This document shows positions 16,644 through 23,997 of a stretch of 64,000 nucleotides of DNA, piece after piece. Under the pieces are notes generated by a model. The model worked only from the letters and a program-made list of their open reading frames with translations. It ran no database searches and was not told the origin of the DNA. Source of the stretch: Candidatus Altimarinota bacterium (lineage in GTDB: Bacteria > Patescibacteriota > Gracilibacteria > UBA4473); assembly GCA_021734395.1 (NCBI GenBank), contig JAIPJB010000001.1, positions 1 to 64,000 of the forward strand. The letters are read 5' to 3'. Position 1 is the stretch's first letter. Every line of letters begins with the position of its first letter. The position numbers and the translations under genes are program-made.

Positions 16644-17310
16644 TTCCCAAGAGCGAAGGAACTTCTCGAATACTATGAAGTCTCTTATCGGCCCGAGAAA
16701 AATCCATATTTTGGGTGAATTTTGTAGGAATGACCCAACACTCTAAACCGGCTTCTTTTGCCGAAAGAAGGCCTCTTTCACTATCTTCTATAACCAGAAT
16801 ATCTGATTTTGAAATTTTAGAATTATTCCTTTGTTTTAGTTTTTGAAATGCTGTTTCGTAGGGCTCGGGGTGGGGTTTACTGTGAGCGAAATCTTCTCGA
16901 GCCAGGATAAAATCAAAAAAATCAAAAAATCCTGTTTTCTCGTGAATCATGTCCAGATGATGCCGCAGACAAGAAGTCACAAGTACCAGCGAGAGCGAAG
17001 ATGATTTGAGCTGTAATAAAACTTCTTTTGCTCCGGGAATAATGGGAATTTCTTGAGAGAGGAGTGTTTCATAATTTTCATCTCGTTCTGCTCTCAGATC
17101 ATTGATCTGAGATTCAGAAAGATTCAACTTTTCTCGAATCTGATCCCATACATGACGCCCCTGTCGAACCGTATATTCTAAATATAACTTTTCTGCGTCA
17201 GCTGAAAATCCAAGCCGATCAAATACCTGTTGTACTGCCTGTGCATACAGGGGCTCTGTATCCACCAAAATTCCGTCATTGTCCCAGAAAATTGCTCGAT
17301 ATTGCTTCAT
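16624..17310 (-). CDS. HAD-family phosphatase (beta-phosphoglucomutase-like)
   Basis: Start set at ATG 17310 (MKQYRAIFWDNDGILVDTE), since the HAD motif 1 DxD (D10, D12) must lie near the N-terminus; the open frame continues upstream but only over the divergent gene. The 228-residue product has the helical cap after VDTEPLYA, motif 2 in VLVTSCLR, the Lys-bearing motif 3 near FAHSKPHPEPYETA, and motif 4 in ILVIEDSERGLLSAKEAGLE. This layout fits the subfamily of small sugar-phosphate phosphatases and phosphomutases. It is divergent from the membrane protein gene at 17339 with 28 bases between starts. Confidence 0.85.
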   Translation of the reverse strand: MKQYRAIFWDNDGILVDTEPLYAQAVQQVFDRLGFSADAEKLYLEYTVRQGRHVWDQIREKLNLSESQINDLRAERDENYETLLSQEIPIIPGAKEVLLQLKSSSLSLVLVTSCLRHHLDMIHEKTGFFDFFDFILAREDFAHSKPHPEPYETAFQKLKQRNNSKISKSDILVIEDSERGLLSAKEAGLECWVIPTKFTQNMDFSRADKRLHSIREVPSLLGIMPQQA

Positions 17311-17338
17311 TTGCGGAATGAATGATACCCGATTTATA

Positions 17339-17896
17339 ATGCCCAAAGAAATGAATCTGGTATTTTGGATTGGCATCGGAGGGGCAATTATCCTGGTCGC
17401 AGGATCAGCTTGGCCCGACACAAAATCAAAGCCTTATACATCTATTCGAAATTGGCTTCTGGCATTAGGGGGACTGTTTCTTTTGGTATATGCCTGGCTC
17501 AATTATCTGAACGGAGGCTCCGTCTTTTTTGTTTTTCTGGAAGGATTGATCAATGTGGCGAGTATTTGCATGATGCTGGGAACACGAGAAAAAGTCAGCA
17601 CGTCTCTTATTTCTGTTCTGGCATTTCTTTTGATTCTTTGGTCGCTGTCTATTTTTGAAGGATACGACACGCTCTTTTTTATTCTGGGACTGAGTGGTAT
17701 CAGTCTTGGGTATGTGCTCAAACCACAAACCGCTCGACGAAATCTCTCTTTGATGCTTGGAAGTATTTTGGTGGCACTTTTTAGCTTCTTTGAAGCCAGT
17801 TGGATTTTCTTTTGGCTCAATGTTTTCTTTGCGATTTTTTCGGGATACTACGCGTGGAAATGGAGAAGAAAAGGGAAAGGAAATATTAAGTATTAA
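17339..17896 (+). CDS. Small multi-pass membrane protein, function unknown
   Basis: Start set at ATG 17339 (MPKEMNLVFWIGIGG); an earlier in-frame ATG at 17279 would overlap the divergent HAD gene. About 185 residues with roughly six hydrophobic helices and a basic tail (WKWRRKGKGN). The pattern of short helices with LGTREK and LKPQTARR loops resembles small PnuC-like or uncharacterised membrane proteins, but no diagnostic motif was recognised. Confidence 0.6.
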   Translation: MPKEMNLVFWIGIGGAIILVAGSAWPDTKSKPYTSIRNWLLALGGLFLLVYAWLNYLNGGSVFFVFLEGLINVASICMMLGTREKVSTSLISVLAFLLILWSLSIFEGYDTLFFILGLSGISLGYVLKPQTARRNLSLMLGSILVALFSFFEASWIFFWLNVFFAIFSGYYAWKWRRKGKGNIKY

Positions 17897-17976
17897 GTAT
17901 CAGGTATAAAGAAAAAATTATTTTTTATTCCAGACCGATCTGAATTATTTGGAAATTAATAATTGAAGATTCATTA

Positions 17977-19797
17977 TTACTCCCACTCGATCGTTCCTGG
18001 GGGTTTGGACGTCACATCCAGAAAAACCGCGGAGATTTTTTCATCCTTGAGGATTTCCGCCGCTACCCGCCCAAAAAATTCCCAGGGCAATTTCCCGACC
18101 GATGCCGACATGGCGTCGAGCGAATCAATAGGCCGGAGAACAATCGATTCTTCTCCGGTATTATTGAATGACACCGGAATCAAAACGACCGGAAACTGCC
18201 ATACGTCATCATAGACCTTCATCTTGTGGAGCGTTTGCGTCACAATATCATCGGCTTTTTGAAGCGTCTTCACTCTTTCTTTTTGAACAAATTTTTTGTT
18301 CAATGAAATATTCCGAATATCCCCCGAGAAATTCTTGTCCAACAAAAACAAACACCGATTGATTTCGCTGTAATGATTGATGAGTTTTGTAGCGAGTTTT
18401 TCGAGTTCTTCCAGATCTTTGGGCGCATTTTTGCTCTGCAGTCTCAGGACTGCGGGATGTTTATAGGTGCGAAAATCTCCCTGCACTCCCACTGAATGAA
18501 CGGGTAAGGTGACAAAGGGTTTTCTGTTTTTTTGGAGCGTAAAAGCATTGACATCCTGTGCAGCAGACTCTGTTATTTTCTGATCACTGCACAAAATCCG
18601 AACACCCAATCCCGGCCCCGGGAAAGGATGACGCCAGACAAGCTGGTGGGGCAAGCCCAGAAATTCACCGAGTTTTCGGACTTCGTCTTTGTAGAGCTCT
18701 TTGAGTGGCTCCACAATCTTTCCCTGATCAATGAGTTTTTGGACTTCCGGCGCTCGATTGTGATGGGTTTTTATTTTATCCGCGTGCTTGGTGCCACCGG
18801 TTTCAATAGTATCGGGATAGATGGTTCCCTGCGCCAAAAGCCACTCATCATGCAATTTGTGCTGAGTGAAAAAATCATGCTGTACTTCCAGAAACGCATG
18901 TCCGATAATCTCTCGTTTTTTTTCGGGATCAGCTACCCCTTTTAATTTTTCTAAAAATCGATCTTCTTCGTGCAGTACTGTCAGATCCGCTCCAATCTCT
19001 CGCAGAGATTTGGAAACCAGTTCGACTTCGTTTTTCCGCAAAAGTCCCGTATCGACAAAAAGTCCCTTTACACGATCTGGGCCAAATATTTTCGTCAGAA
19101 AGCCAAAGGCGACACTCGAATCCACGCCGCCCGAAACAAAGAGAAAAATATTCTTATTGCCAACCTGAGATTGCAATCGCTTCTTTTCTTCTTCAAAAAA
19201 CTGCTCAATCGTCCAGTCATACGAAACACCACAAATCTCCAGAAAATTTTTGAAAACCTGATTACCATAAGGAGAATGCGACACTTCTAGATGACACTGA
19301 ACCGAAAATATTTTTTTCTCCGGATGCCAATACGCCGCATGCTGACACTGAGTGGTTGAACCGCAACCAACAAATCCAGGAGCCAGCTCTCCCACCTCGT
19401 CTACATGATTCATCCAGAAAACCGCTTTTTCAGGAACATTTTCAAATAATGGGCATTTTTTGTCGTGGATTAATTCGGCCCGACCAAATTCTCCAGTATG
19501 CCCAGGGGCAACTTTGCCGCCGAGAGCTTGCGTGATGTACTGGTGACCATAGCAAATACCGAGAATCGGAATTCCCAAGTCAAAAAGAGCCTTATCACAG
19601 CTCGGACTTTCGGGCTCAAAAACACTCTGCGGACCGCCAGAGAGAATAATCCCTTTAATATTTTCTTTTTTGATCTGAGAAATTTCTATCGATTCCGGAT
19701 CAGCGATTTCGGCCAGCACATTCATACGCCGAATACGACTCGCGATCAGATGCGCGTACTGTCCTCCAAAATCCAGGATCAATATCTTCTCGTGCAT
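17977..19797 (-). CDS. guaA: GMP synthase (glutamine-hydrolysing)
   Basis: A 606-residue GMP synthase. The class I glutamine amidotransferase domain has its nucleophile at C82 (GICYGHQYI) and the His-Glu pair in SVQCHLEVSHS (HLE, near 170). The ATP pyrophosphatase domain has the PP-loop SGGVDSS near residue 220, and the dimerisation domain ends in the usual PPGTIEWE. It converts XMP to GMP. It is longer than the common 510-525-residue form, with extra sequence in the dimerisation region (LEELEKLATKLINHYSEINRCLFLLDKN). A short palindrome at 18283-18304 lies inside the gene and recurs in thrS. Expression is probably from its own promoter, with TACACT 6 bases before the ATG as a weak -10. Confidence 0.95.
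   Translation of the reverse strand: MHEKILILDFGGQYAHLIASRIRRMNVLAEIADPESIEISQIKKENIKGIILSGGPQSVFEPESPSCDKALFDLGIPILGICYGHQYITQALGGKVAPGHTGEFGRAELIHDKKCPLFENVPEKAVFWMNHVDEVGELAPGFVGCGSTTQCQHAAYWHPEKKIFSVQCHLEVSHSPYGNQVFKNFLEICGVSYDWTIEQFFEEEKKRLQSQVGNKNIFLFVSGGVDSSVAFGFLTKIFGPDRVKGLFVDTGLLRKNEVELVSKSLREIGADLTVLHEEDRFLEKLKGVADPEKKREIIGHAFLEVQHDFFTQHKLHDEWLLAQGTIYPDTIETGGTKHADKIKTHHNRAPEVQKLIDQGKIVEPLKELYKDEVRKLGEFLGLPHQLVWRHPFPGPGLGVRILCSDQKITESAAQDVNAFTLQKNRKPFVTLPVHSVGVQGDFRTYKHPAVLRLQSKNAPKDLEELEKLATKLINHYSEINRCLFLLDKNFSGDIRNISLNKKFVQKERVKTLQKADDIVTQTLHKMKVYDDVWQFPVVLIPVSFNNTGEESIVLRPIDSLDAMSASVGKLPWEFFGRVAAEILKDEKISAVFLDVTSKPPGTIEWE
18283..18304. repeat. AT-rich palindrome shared with thrS (copy in guaA)
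   Basis: A 22-base stretch with core GAACAAATTTTTTGTTC is identical to 41780-41801 in thrS. In guaA it is read as LNKKFVQ, in thrS as IEQKICSI, so the two copies are in different frames. Confidence 0.7.
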
Positions 19798-19834
19798 AGA
19801 GCAAGTGTAGCGGAAAATATTTTTTTGGGGAGAG

Positions 19835-19864
19835 TTGACAATATTTGTTAAAATGTGCTATAAT
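19835..19864 (+). promoter_or_regulatory. Sigma70-type promoter for the gene at 19891
   Basis: TTGACA (19835-19840) and TATAAT (19859-19864) with an 18-base spacer. Transcription should start about 19871, leaving a leader of about 20 bases. Confidence 0.75.
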
Positions 19865-19890
19865 AAAAGGTAATAGCTGAATATAAAAAT

Positions 19891-20196
19891 ATGGGAGTAG
19901 AAAAACCAGAAAATTTCATAGAATACCTTGAAGATCAAGGGATTGTCTTTAATGGGGAGAATCAATTAGAAGATGTGATAACAGTGCTTCAGTCTTATCA
20001 TGCTACTTCAGAACAAGCAATACTAAATGCGTTTTCTACTTTGAGAGAGGCGAAGGAAAAAGGTCTTGAAATAATCTATGTTCGGAAATGGCTTAATAGT
20101 GGATCTAATGATATTAAATTAACAAAAGAAGAAGGAGGAACAAATGGGTGTTTAATCTCTGGAGGGAGTGGGCAACCAACCCATCATTGTGCCTAG
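19891..20196 (+). CDS. Small protein of unknown function with Gly-Gly and Cys-containing tail
   Basis: A 101-residue protein with its own strong promoter and terminator. The first 75 residues are an acidic amphipathic helical region (IEYLEDQGIVFNG, LREAKEKGLEIIYVRKWL). The tail reads KEEGG, then TNGCLISGGSGQPTHHCA. A helical acidic leader followed by Gly-Gly and a short Cys-containing tail resembles the layout of a double-glycine leader peptide, but no transporter-peptidase or modifying enzyme is adjacent, so this is only a resemblance. No family was recognised. Confidence 0.6.
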   Translation: MGVEKPENFIEYLEDQGIVFNGENQLEDVITVLQSYHATSEQAILNAFSTLREAKEKGLEIIYVRKWLNSGSNDIKLTKEEGGTNGCLISGGSGQPTHHCA

Positions 20197-20216
20197 AGTA
20201 CTATTTTCAAAACATT

Positions 20217-20245
20217 AGACCGCGAGCAATCGCTGTCTTTTTTTA
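20217..20245 (+). terminator. Rho-independent terminator
   Basis: Stem AGAC-GCGA / TCGC-GTCT with a GCAA loop and one bulged pair, followed by seven T, 20 bases after the stop of the 19891 gene. Confidence 0.75.
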
Positions 20246-20267
20246 TTTATTATTTTGAGGGAGGACA

Positions 20268-20296
20268 TTGACAAAATCAACCCTTATTTCTAAAAT
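20268..20296 (+). promoter_or_regulatory. Promoter for a leaderless transcript
   Basis: TTGACA (20268-20273), 17-base spacer, TAAAAT (20291-20296). The expected start of transcription coincides with the ATG codons at 20301/20304, so the message would have almost no 5' leader. Confidence 0.7.
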
Positions 20297-20300
20297 AGAA

Positions 20301-20498
20301 ATGATGGAAAAAGAAAAAAGCACTGAAACAGAAGAAACTTCCATTGTCTATAATCCTCGAGAAGTAAGTTCAGAAGACGAAACCGAAGATACTCGCTCTC
20401 CAAAGGAACGCGCTGATGATGTCATCCGACAAAAAAAAGCAATGATTTTCGCCGCACTCGCTCAAAACAAATCCGCTCAAATCCCTGACTCAGAATGA
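20301..20498 (+). CDS. Small acidic protein, function unknown
   Basis: Start set at ATG 20301 (or 20304) because the upstream in-frame TTG at 20268 is itself the -35 element of a canonical promoter. The 65-residue product is very hydrophilic: Glu/Thr/Ser-rich (STETEETS, SSEDETEDTRS), then a basic/Ala helix (ADDVIRQKKAMIFAALAQNK). Its stop overlaps the next start (ATGA), so it is coupled to the 288-residue gene. No family recognised; a small partner or antitoxin-like protein is conceivable but unsupported. Confidence 0.6.
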   Translation: MMEKEKSTETEETSIVYNPREVSSEDETEDTRSPKERADDVIRQKKAMIFAALAQNKSAQIPDSE

Positions 20499-21361
20499 GA
20501 GAAAATTTTGATATCCCCTCTTCTTCGGATCAAGAAAAAAAAGATTGGAAGGACCTTTTTCGAGAAAAAATAGAAAAGGTTCTTTCGTTCTTTCAGAAAG
20601 ATGACGATCTTTTCAATTCTGCGCAAGAATATTCTTTTGACGAAGAAAATAACGAAGAAGGATTTGTGATCACTTCTGGTGTCAAAGAAGCAGTTGTCGA
20701 AAAAACAATCCTTCAGAATCCCGCTTCTTCCAATCCTGCTGAAAAAGCAAAGTGGTTCCCTCCTTCAGAAAGGAGTACGAATGATGGGGAGGGTTTTCGT
20801 CTTTCCACCAATAAAGAAATAGAAATAAAAAATGATCGTGAAGAAGCACCTCTCAATGAATGGCAAAAACTGCTCAATAAAGAGAAACAAAATACCATTC
20901 ACTTTTCGTTGTCCGATCTCAAGAATTTCTCTCTTCTGGAAAATGTTTTTACCCATTGGAATTGCCCTTCCGAAACTAGTCGGTCATTCGAATACAAAGA
21001 ACAAAAATTTCTGATCATCCGTGATTTCTCGAAAAAAACTTTTTTTATTCGTCCTGATCCCACGCCCTCTGGTGCGACTCAATTCAGGATCAATGGAGAT
21101 CTCAAAAAGAATACCGCTACCTTTCGAGGAAGAATGTGTTCTTCGAAAGCTCGATTGGTGTTCGAAAAAATGATCCAAACTCTGTCAGAAGAATATCTTA
21201 CTTCTTCCGAAGAAACCGCAACCACACATCCCCCTCTAAATGCTCTTGTCGATTCAGTGAAAAATCAGACAAATCAATTGATCGAGAAAATGAAGCCATC
21301 CCCCGACCAAATATCTCTGGTGCCACAAAGAGATCCATCTGATCAACCAACTGCTGAGTAA
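20495..21361 (+). CDS. Hydrophilic protein, function unknown
   Basis: 288 residues, no signal peptide or membrane segment. An acidic, disordered-looking first 120 residues is followed by a more ordered region (IHFSLSDLKNFSLLENVFTHWN, EYKEQKFLIIRDFSKKTFFIRPD, RGRMCSSKARLVFEKMIQTL). Its last 54 codons overlap the 3' end of ribD on the other strand by 164 bases, an unusually long convergent overlap. Style resembles the ATPase gene at 36828 and the gene at 63281, which may reflect a lineage-specific set. Confidence 0.65.
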   Translation: MRENFDIPSSSDQEKKDWKDLFREKIEKVLSFFQKDDDLFNSAQEYSFDEENNEEGFVITSGVKEAVVEKTILQNPASSNPAEKAKWFPPSERSTNDGEGFRLSTNKEIEIKNDREEAPLNEWQKLLNKEKQNTIHFSLSDLKNFSLLENVFTHWNCPSETSRSFEYKEQKFLIIRDFSKKTFFIRPDPTPSGATQFRINGDLKKNTATFRGRMCSSKARLVFEKMIQTLSEEYLTSSEETATTHPPLNALVDSVKNQTNQLIEKMKPSPDQISLVPQRDPSDQPTAE

Positions 21362-22343
21362 GCAGCTCCCCTGCCAGTGTTGGACCACATTCGGTGAGAA
21401 TCGAATCAATACCTTTTTCTGCGCATTGAGAAAAAATTTCTCGCAAATCACGACTATCGAACCAATGGATTTTTCGATGGGGAATAGAAAATATTTTTGC
21501 GGAAGGAGGAATGTCTTCTTTTTTTCCGAGAACAATGATCTGCGGATCTGATGTTTTCCTCCCCCTTTGTCTGCCCTGAGCGAAGCCGAAGGGAAAAAGG
21601 GGGAAAGATTCGCGCTTGTGCGAATCAGGGGGATTTAAATCTCCCTCTAACTCCCTCTTTGCCAAAGAGGGAGGATTAATTCGGCAATTGAGCAACGGAT
21701 CGTCAGCAAGAATAGTTTTCGTCGTGGTCAAGACAGCCGAGTACTGAGCCCGCATCTCGTGCACTTTTTGGCGAGAAAATTCATTACTGATATATTTGGA
21801 TTCGTATCCCTGAGGATACGAATCCTGATCTCGAACAACTTTTCCGTCCAGACTCTGTGCCATCTTGAATGTCACATACGGCAATTTTTGGGTGATATAT
21901 TTTTCAAAAAAAGAATTGAGCTCTTCGCATTTTTTATTTTTCTGAAACTCCACATTGATGCCAGCTTTTTGTAATCGTTCTAAATTTTTTCCTTGGAATT
22001 GCGGATCCAGTGCTCCGACGACAATTTTTTTGGGTTTCTGGCGAAGCAACAAGTCCGTACAGCTGGGCGTTTTTTTACCCTCAAAATGATCGCAGGGTTC
22101 AAGTGTGATATATACCTCTAAATTAGATTCGAATCCCAAATTTCTCGGATTCGAATCCTGAAGCATTCGAAAAGTATTTGCTTCCGCATGCGCTCCGCCG
22201 AACTTCTCGTGAACTCCTTCGGCAATAATCTTGCCGTTTCGCACAATGACGCACCCCACTCGTGGATTGGGGCTGGTGAGATGAGGATCAATTGTTGCGG
22301 CCAATTCTGCCGCGGAATCAAGAAAGTCCGCATTATTACTCAT
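21198..22343 (-). CDS. ribD: Riboflavin biosynthesis deaminase/reductase
   Basis: A 381-residue bifunctional RibD. The N-terminal deaminase has zinc ligands in GGAHAEAN (H, E) and in PCDHFEGKKTPSC (two Cys). The C-terminal reductase begins PYVTFKMAQSLDGKV and contains SILTECGPTLAGELL. It catalyses the second and third steps from GTP toward riboflavin. Three insertions interrupt otherwise normal spacing, all in frame: residues about 62-74 (QDSNPRNLGFESN), about 173-182 (QDSYPQGYES), and a run of about 40 residues (from INPPSLAKRELEGDLN through FGFAQGRQRGRK) encoded by 21554-21676. All match intergenic repeat families. The start overlaps the end of ribE by 8 bases. Confidence 0.9.
   Translation of the reverse strand: MSNNADFLDSAAELAATIDPHLTSPNPRVGCVIVRNGKIIAEGVHEKFGGAHAEANTFRMLQDSNPRNLGFESNLEVYITLEPCDHFEGKKTPSCTDLLLRQKPKKIVVGALDPQFQGKNLERLQKAGINVEFQKNKKCEELNSFFEKYITQKLPYVTFKMAQSLDGKVVRDQDSYPQGYESKYISNEFSRQKVHEMRAQYSAVLTTTKTILADDPLLNCRINPPSLAKRELEGDLNPPDSHKRESFPLFPFGFAQGRQRGRKTSDPQIIVLGKKEDIPPSAKIFSIPHRKIHWFDSRDLREIFSQCAEKGIDSILTECGPTLAGELLTQQLVDQMDLFVAPEIFGRGMASFSRSIDLSDFSLNRQEHLEGDVWLRFLRKK
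21554..21676. repeat. Compound repeat inserted in frame in ribD
   Basis: Two repeat blocks back to back: CCTCCCCCTTTGTCTGCC through AAAAAGGGGG (with the CTGAGCGAAGCCGAAGGG unit at 21576-21593), and CTCCCTCTTTGCCAAAGAGG near 21650-21671, joined by a GATTCGCGCTTGTGCGAATC palindrome (21607-21626). The same CCCCCTTT...CTTCGGCTTCGCTCAGGG block occurs between genes at about 51143-51203, 53092-53152 and 62105-62150. Confidence 0.85.
21798..21825. repeat. In-frame palindromic element in ribD (reductase part)
   Basis: GGATTCGTATCC and GGATACGAATCC with a 4-base centre, encoding QDSYPQGYES on the minus strand. Relative to the SLH-gene copies it has a different centre length, so its second arm is read in another frame. 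Confidence 0.85.
22125..22158. repeat. In-frame palindromic element in ribD (deaminase part)
   Basis: AGATTCGAATCC and GGATTCGAATCC around a 10-base centre, encoding DSNPRNLGFES between the zinc-ligand His-Glu motif and the Cys motif. Confidence 0.75.
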
Positions 22344-22956
22344 TGTTCATTGTTGATTGATAATTGATCGCATACTTCCCCAGAATATCAAATTCCAGAT
22401 TTACGGGATCGCCTTCTTTTTTTGTATGGAGATTGGTCTGCTCCCACGTATGAGAAATAATCGAAACCTCAAACCAATATTTCCCAAGCTTCGGTTCTGG
22501 ATTTTTTGAACCTCGGTTTGCAAGATCGGAAATCGTCAGCGAAATACCATCGACCGCCACAGATCCTTTTTGAACTATGAATAGCGCATTCTCTGGATCA
22601 ATCGAAATCCGAAACAGCCAGAAATCATCTTTTTTTTCGAGCTTGAGGATGGTGCCGACCTGATCGATATGACCGGTCACATGGTGTCCGGAATTTCTTT
22701 GTCCAATCTTTGCCGAACGCTCCAGATTTACCAAATCCCCTTCCTGGGCCGAACCAAAAACTGTCCTGTCCCGCGATTCTTTCATGATTTCTACCGCAAA
22801 CGAGCTGTTGTAAATTTCTACAACAGTCGCGCACATACCATTAAGCGCAATGGATTCTCCGATCTCAAAGGTTTCCGAATAATTATGGGAAATTTCGAAC
22901 CGATTGTCTTCGATTATTTTTATTCTCCCGACCTGCTGAATAATTCCGGTAAACAT
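22336..22956 (-). CDS. ribE: Riboflavin synthase alpha chain
   Basis: Start set at ATG 22956 because MFTGIIQQVG is the near-invariant N-terminus; the open frame runs 6 codons further. The 206-residue product has two lumazine-binding repeats: ESIALNGMCATVVEI with a first-half GHIDQVG, and GSVAVDGISLTI in the second half. It joins two 6,7-dimethyl-8-ribityllumazine molecules to make riboflavin. Only ribE and ribD are here; ribA/B and ribH must lie elsewhere or be missing. The upstream region lacks the conserved blocks of an FMN riboswitch; it holds palindromic repeats instead. Confidence 0.9.
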   Translation of the reverse strand: MFTGIIQQVGRIKIIEDNRFEISHNYSETFEIGESIALNGMCATVVEIYNSSFAVEIMKESRDRTVFGSAQEGDLVNLERSAKIGQRNSGHHVTGHIDQVGTILKLEKKDDFWLFRISIDPENALFIVQKGSVAVDGISLTISDLANRGSKNPEPKLGKYWFEVSIISHTWEQTNLHTKKEGDPVNLEFDILGKYAINYQSTMNNE

Positions 22957-22977
22957 TCGTAAATCTTTTAGCATAAA

Positions 22978-23036
22978 GTAGGGGCGTATTGCAATGTGCC
23001 CCTACCGCAAGGACGGAACAATGTTCTGTCCTTACC
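22978..23036. repeat. GTAGGG-type palindromes upstream of ribE
   Basis: GTAGGGGCGTATTGCAATG...CCCCTAC (22978-23005) and AAGGACGGAACAATGTTCTG TCCTT (23011-23035, split here for length). Both are perfect or near-perfect palindromes of the family also seen at 13911-13964, 46766-46789, 62010 and 63211. Confidence 0.7.
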
Positions 23037-23640
23037 ATTTATAATTCTCCAATTCATTCAACCAACTTTGAATTTCTTTTTCACTCCGCTTTCTCGTCAT
23101 TCCCAGAATTTTTTGATCGATTTTTTTTACCCCACAATACTGAAACGCTCGTTTCACCTGAGAAAAAAGAACATTTTTCCACCAGAAAAGACGGTAGTAC
23201 CACTCTGGTCCATCGGCTGTCCACACGCAAAGTACACGCCGCGCTTTCATGAGCCCGACAGGTCTGGCTTCGGGAATTATTTTCCCCATGCCCGGCAAGG
23301 AGGCTAAAAACTTTAGAATCGGATGAGGAACGAAGCGGAATAATTTTTTGGACTGGATCACTCCGTCTAAGAAATTTTTAAGGGCAGCTGGAGCGCCAAA
23401 ATTCCACATCGGACACACCACGACCACCACATCACAGTCAGTCAATTTTTGCGTAGGATCGTCAAAAATTTTCGGAAATCCATGACGAATAGGATTGTGT
23501 GGGAGCAAGGGGTATTCGGTCGCTGAATATCGATGAACGGTGAATTTTTGTTTTTTTCCTGCCTTTTCCAGAGCATCAGCATTTGCCTTGCACAAGCTGT
23601 CCGAATCCGGATGAGCGGTGATGAGGACGAGAGATTTCAT
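23032..23640 (-). CDS. Flavodoxin-fold NAD(P)H:quinone oxidoreductase-like protein
   Basis: A 202-residue protein of the NAD(P)H dehydrogenase (quinone)/KefF-like flavodoxin fold. The start MKSLVLITAHPDSDSLCKAN has the HPxxxS phosphate-binding loop for FMN/FAD; VVVVCPMWNFGAPAALKNFLD is the conserved second loop. The last third (RRVLCVWTADGPEWYYRLFW) fits the end of the fold. It would pass two electrons from NAD(P)H to a quinone or similar acceptor. Its place just upstream of riboflavin genes on the same strand suggests a shared flavin context. Confidence 0.85.
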   Translation of the reverse strand: MKSLVLITAHPDSDSLCKANADALEKAGKKQKFTVHRYSATEYPLLPHNPIRHGFPKIFDDPTQKLTDCDVVVVVCPMWNFGAPAALKNFLDGVIQSKKLFRFVPHPILKFLASLPGMGKIIPEARPVGLMKARRVLCVWTADGPEWYYRLFWWKNVLFSQVKRAFQYCGVKKIDQKILGMTRKRSEKEIQSWLNELENYKW

Positions 23641-23696
23641 GTAGTTTTATTGTGCAAAATAGAAAAAAAAGCACAACCATAATATGTGACATAAAA

Positions 23697-23716
23697 ATTG
23701 GCAGCGCCAAGGGGAA
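23697..23716. repeat. Direct repeat of the tRNA-Glu 3' end
   Basis: ATTGGCAGCGCCAAGGGGAA is identical to 23873-23892, which spans the CCA end, acceptor 3' strand and part of the T arm of the tRNA-Glu gene. The two copies are 176 bases apart in the same orientation, the arrangement left by site-specific integration at a tRNA 3' end. Confidence 0.75.
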
Positions 23717-23872
23717 ACAATCACTTCATTTCACTTCGTGAAATTTTATTCTTGGAGATGTTCCAGCCACTCGCTTTGTTCGTGGGGAACATTGCGAACC
23801 CTGGGTTCAGATTCCCTTTTTAGCAAACTAAAAATCCCGGGAACTAAGGTGACAAGCACCTCACTTCTCGGG
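23717..23872. other. Structured segment between tRNA-end repeats
   Basis: The 156 bases hold several hairpins: TTTTTAG-CAAA-CTAAAAA (23816-23833), then ATCCCGGGAA (23833-23842) paired with TTCTCGGGAT (23865-23874) enclosing AGGTG-ACAAG-CACCT. GGGTTCAGATTCCC near 23803-23817 resembles a tRNA T arm. No gene. It could be a degraded tRNA-like or a short integrated element; the function is unknown. Confidence 0.5.
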
Positions 23873-23874
23873 AT

Positions 23875-23949
23875 TGGCAGCGCCAAGGGGAATCGAACCC
23901 CTGTTACCAGGATGAGAACCTGGCGTCCTAACCACTAGACGATGGCGCC
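23875..23949 (-). tRNA. tRNA-Glu (anticodon CTC)
   Basis: Cloverleaf on the minus strand: acceptor GGCGCCA pairs with TGGCGCT (one G-T), D arm around TAGTGGTTAGGA, anticodon stem CCAGG/CCTGG with loop TTCTCAT giving CTC, T arm GGGGTTCGATTCCCC, discriminator G and an encoded CCA. It reads GAG codons. Confidence 0.97.
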
Positions 23950-23997
23950 TTAAAGACGGGGAAATTCTCCAAATTTCTCAAAAACTTGCAAGTAAAA

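Noticed and set aside
20268-20300. TTG start codon at 20268 for the small acidic protein
   Set aside because: The TTG is part of a perfect TTGACA box correctly spaced from TAAAAT, so ATG 20301 is the better start.
22957-23040. FMN riboswitch upstream of ribE
   Set aside because: The conserved RFN blocks are absent; only GTAGGG-type palindromes are present and the leader is too short.
23717-23872. A second intact tRNA gene beside tRNA-Glu
   Set aside because: A T-arm-like stretch is present but no complete acceptor, D and anticodon arms could be paired.
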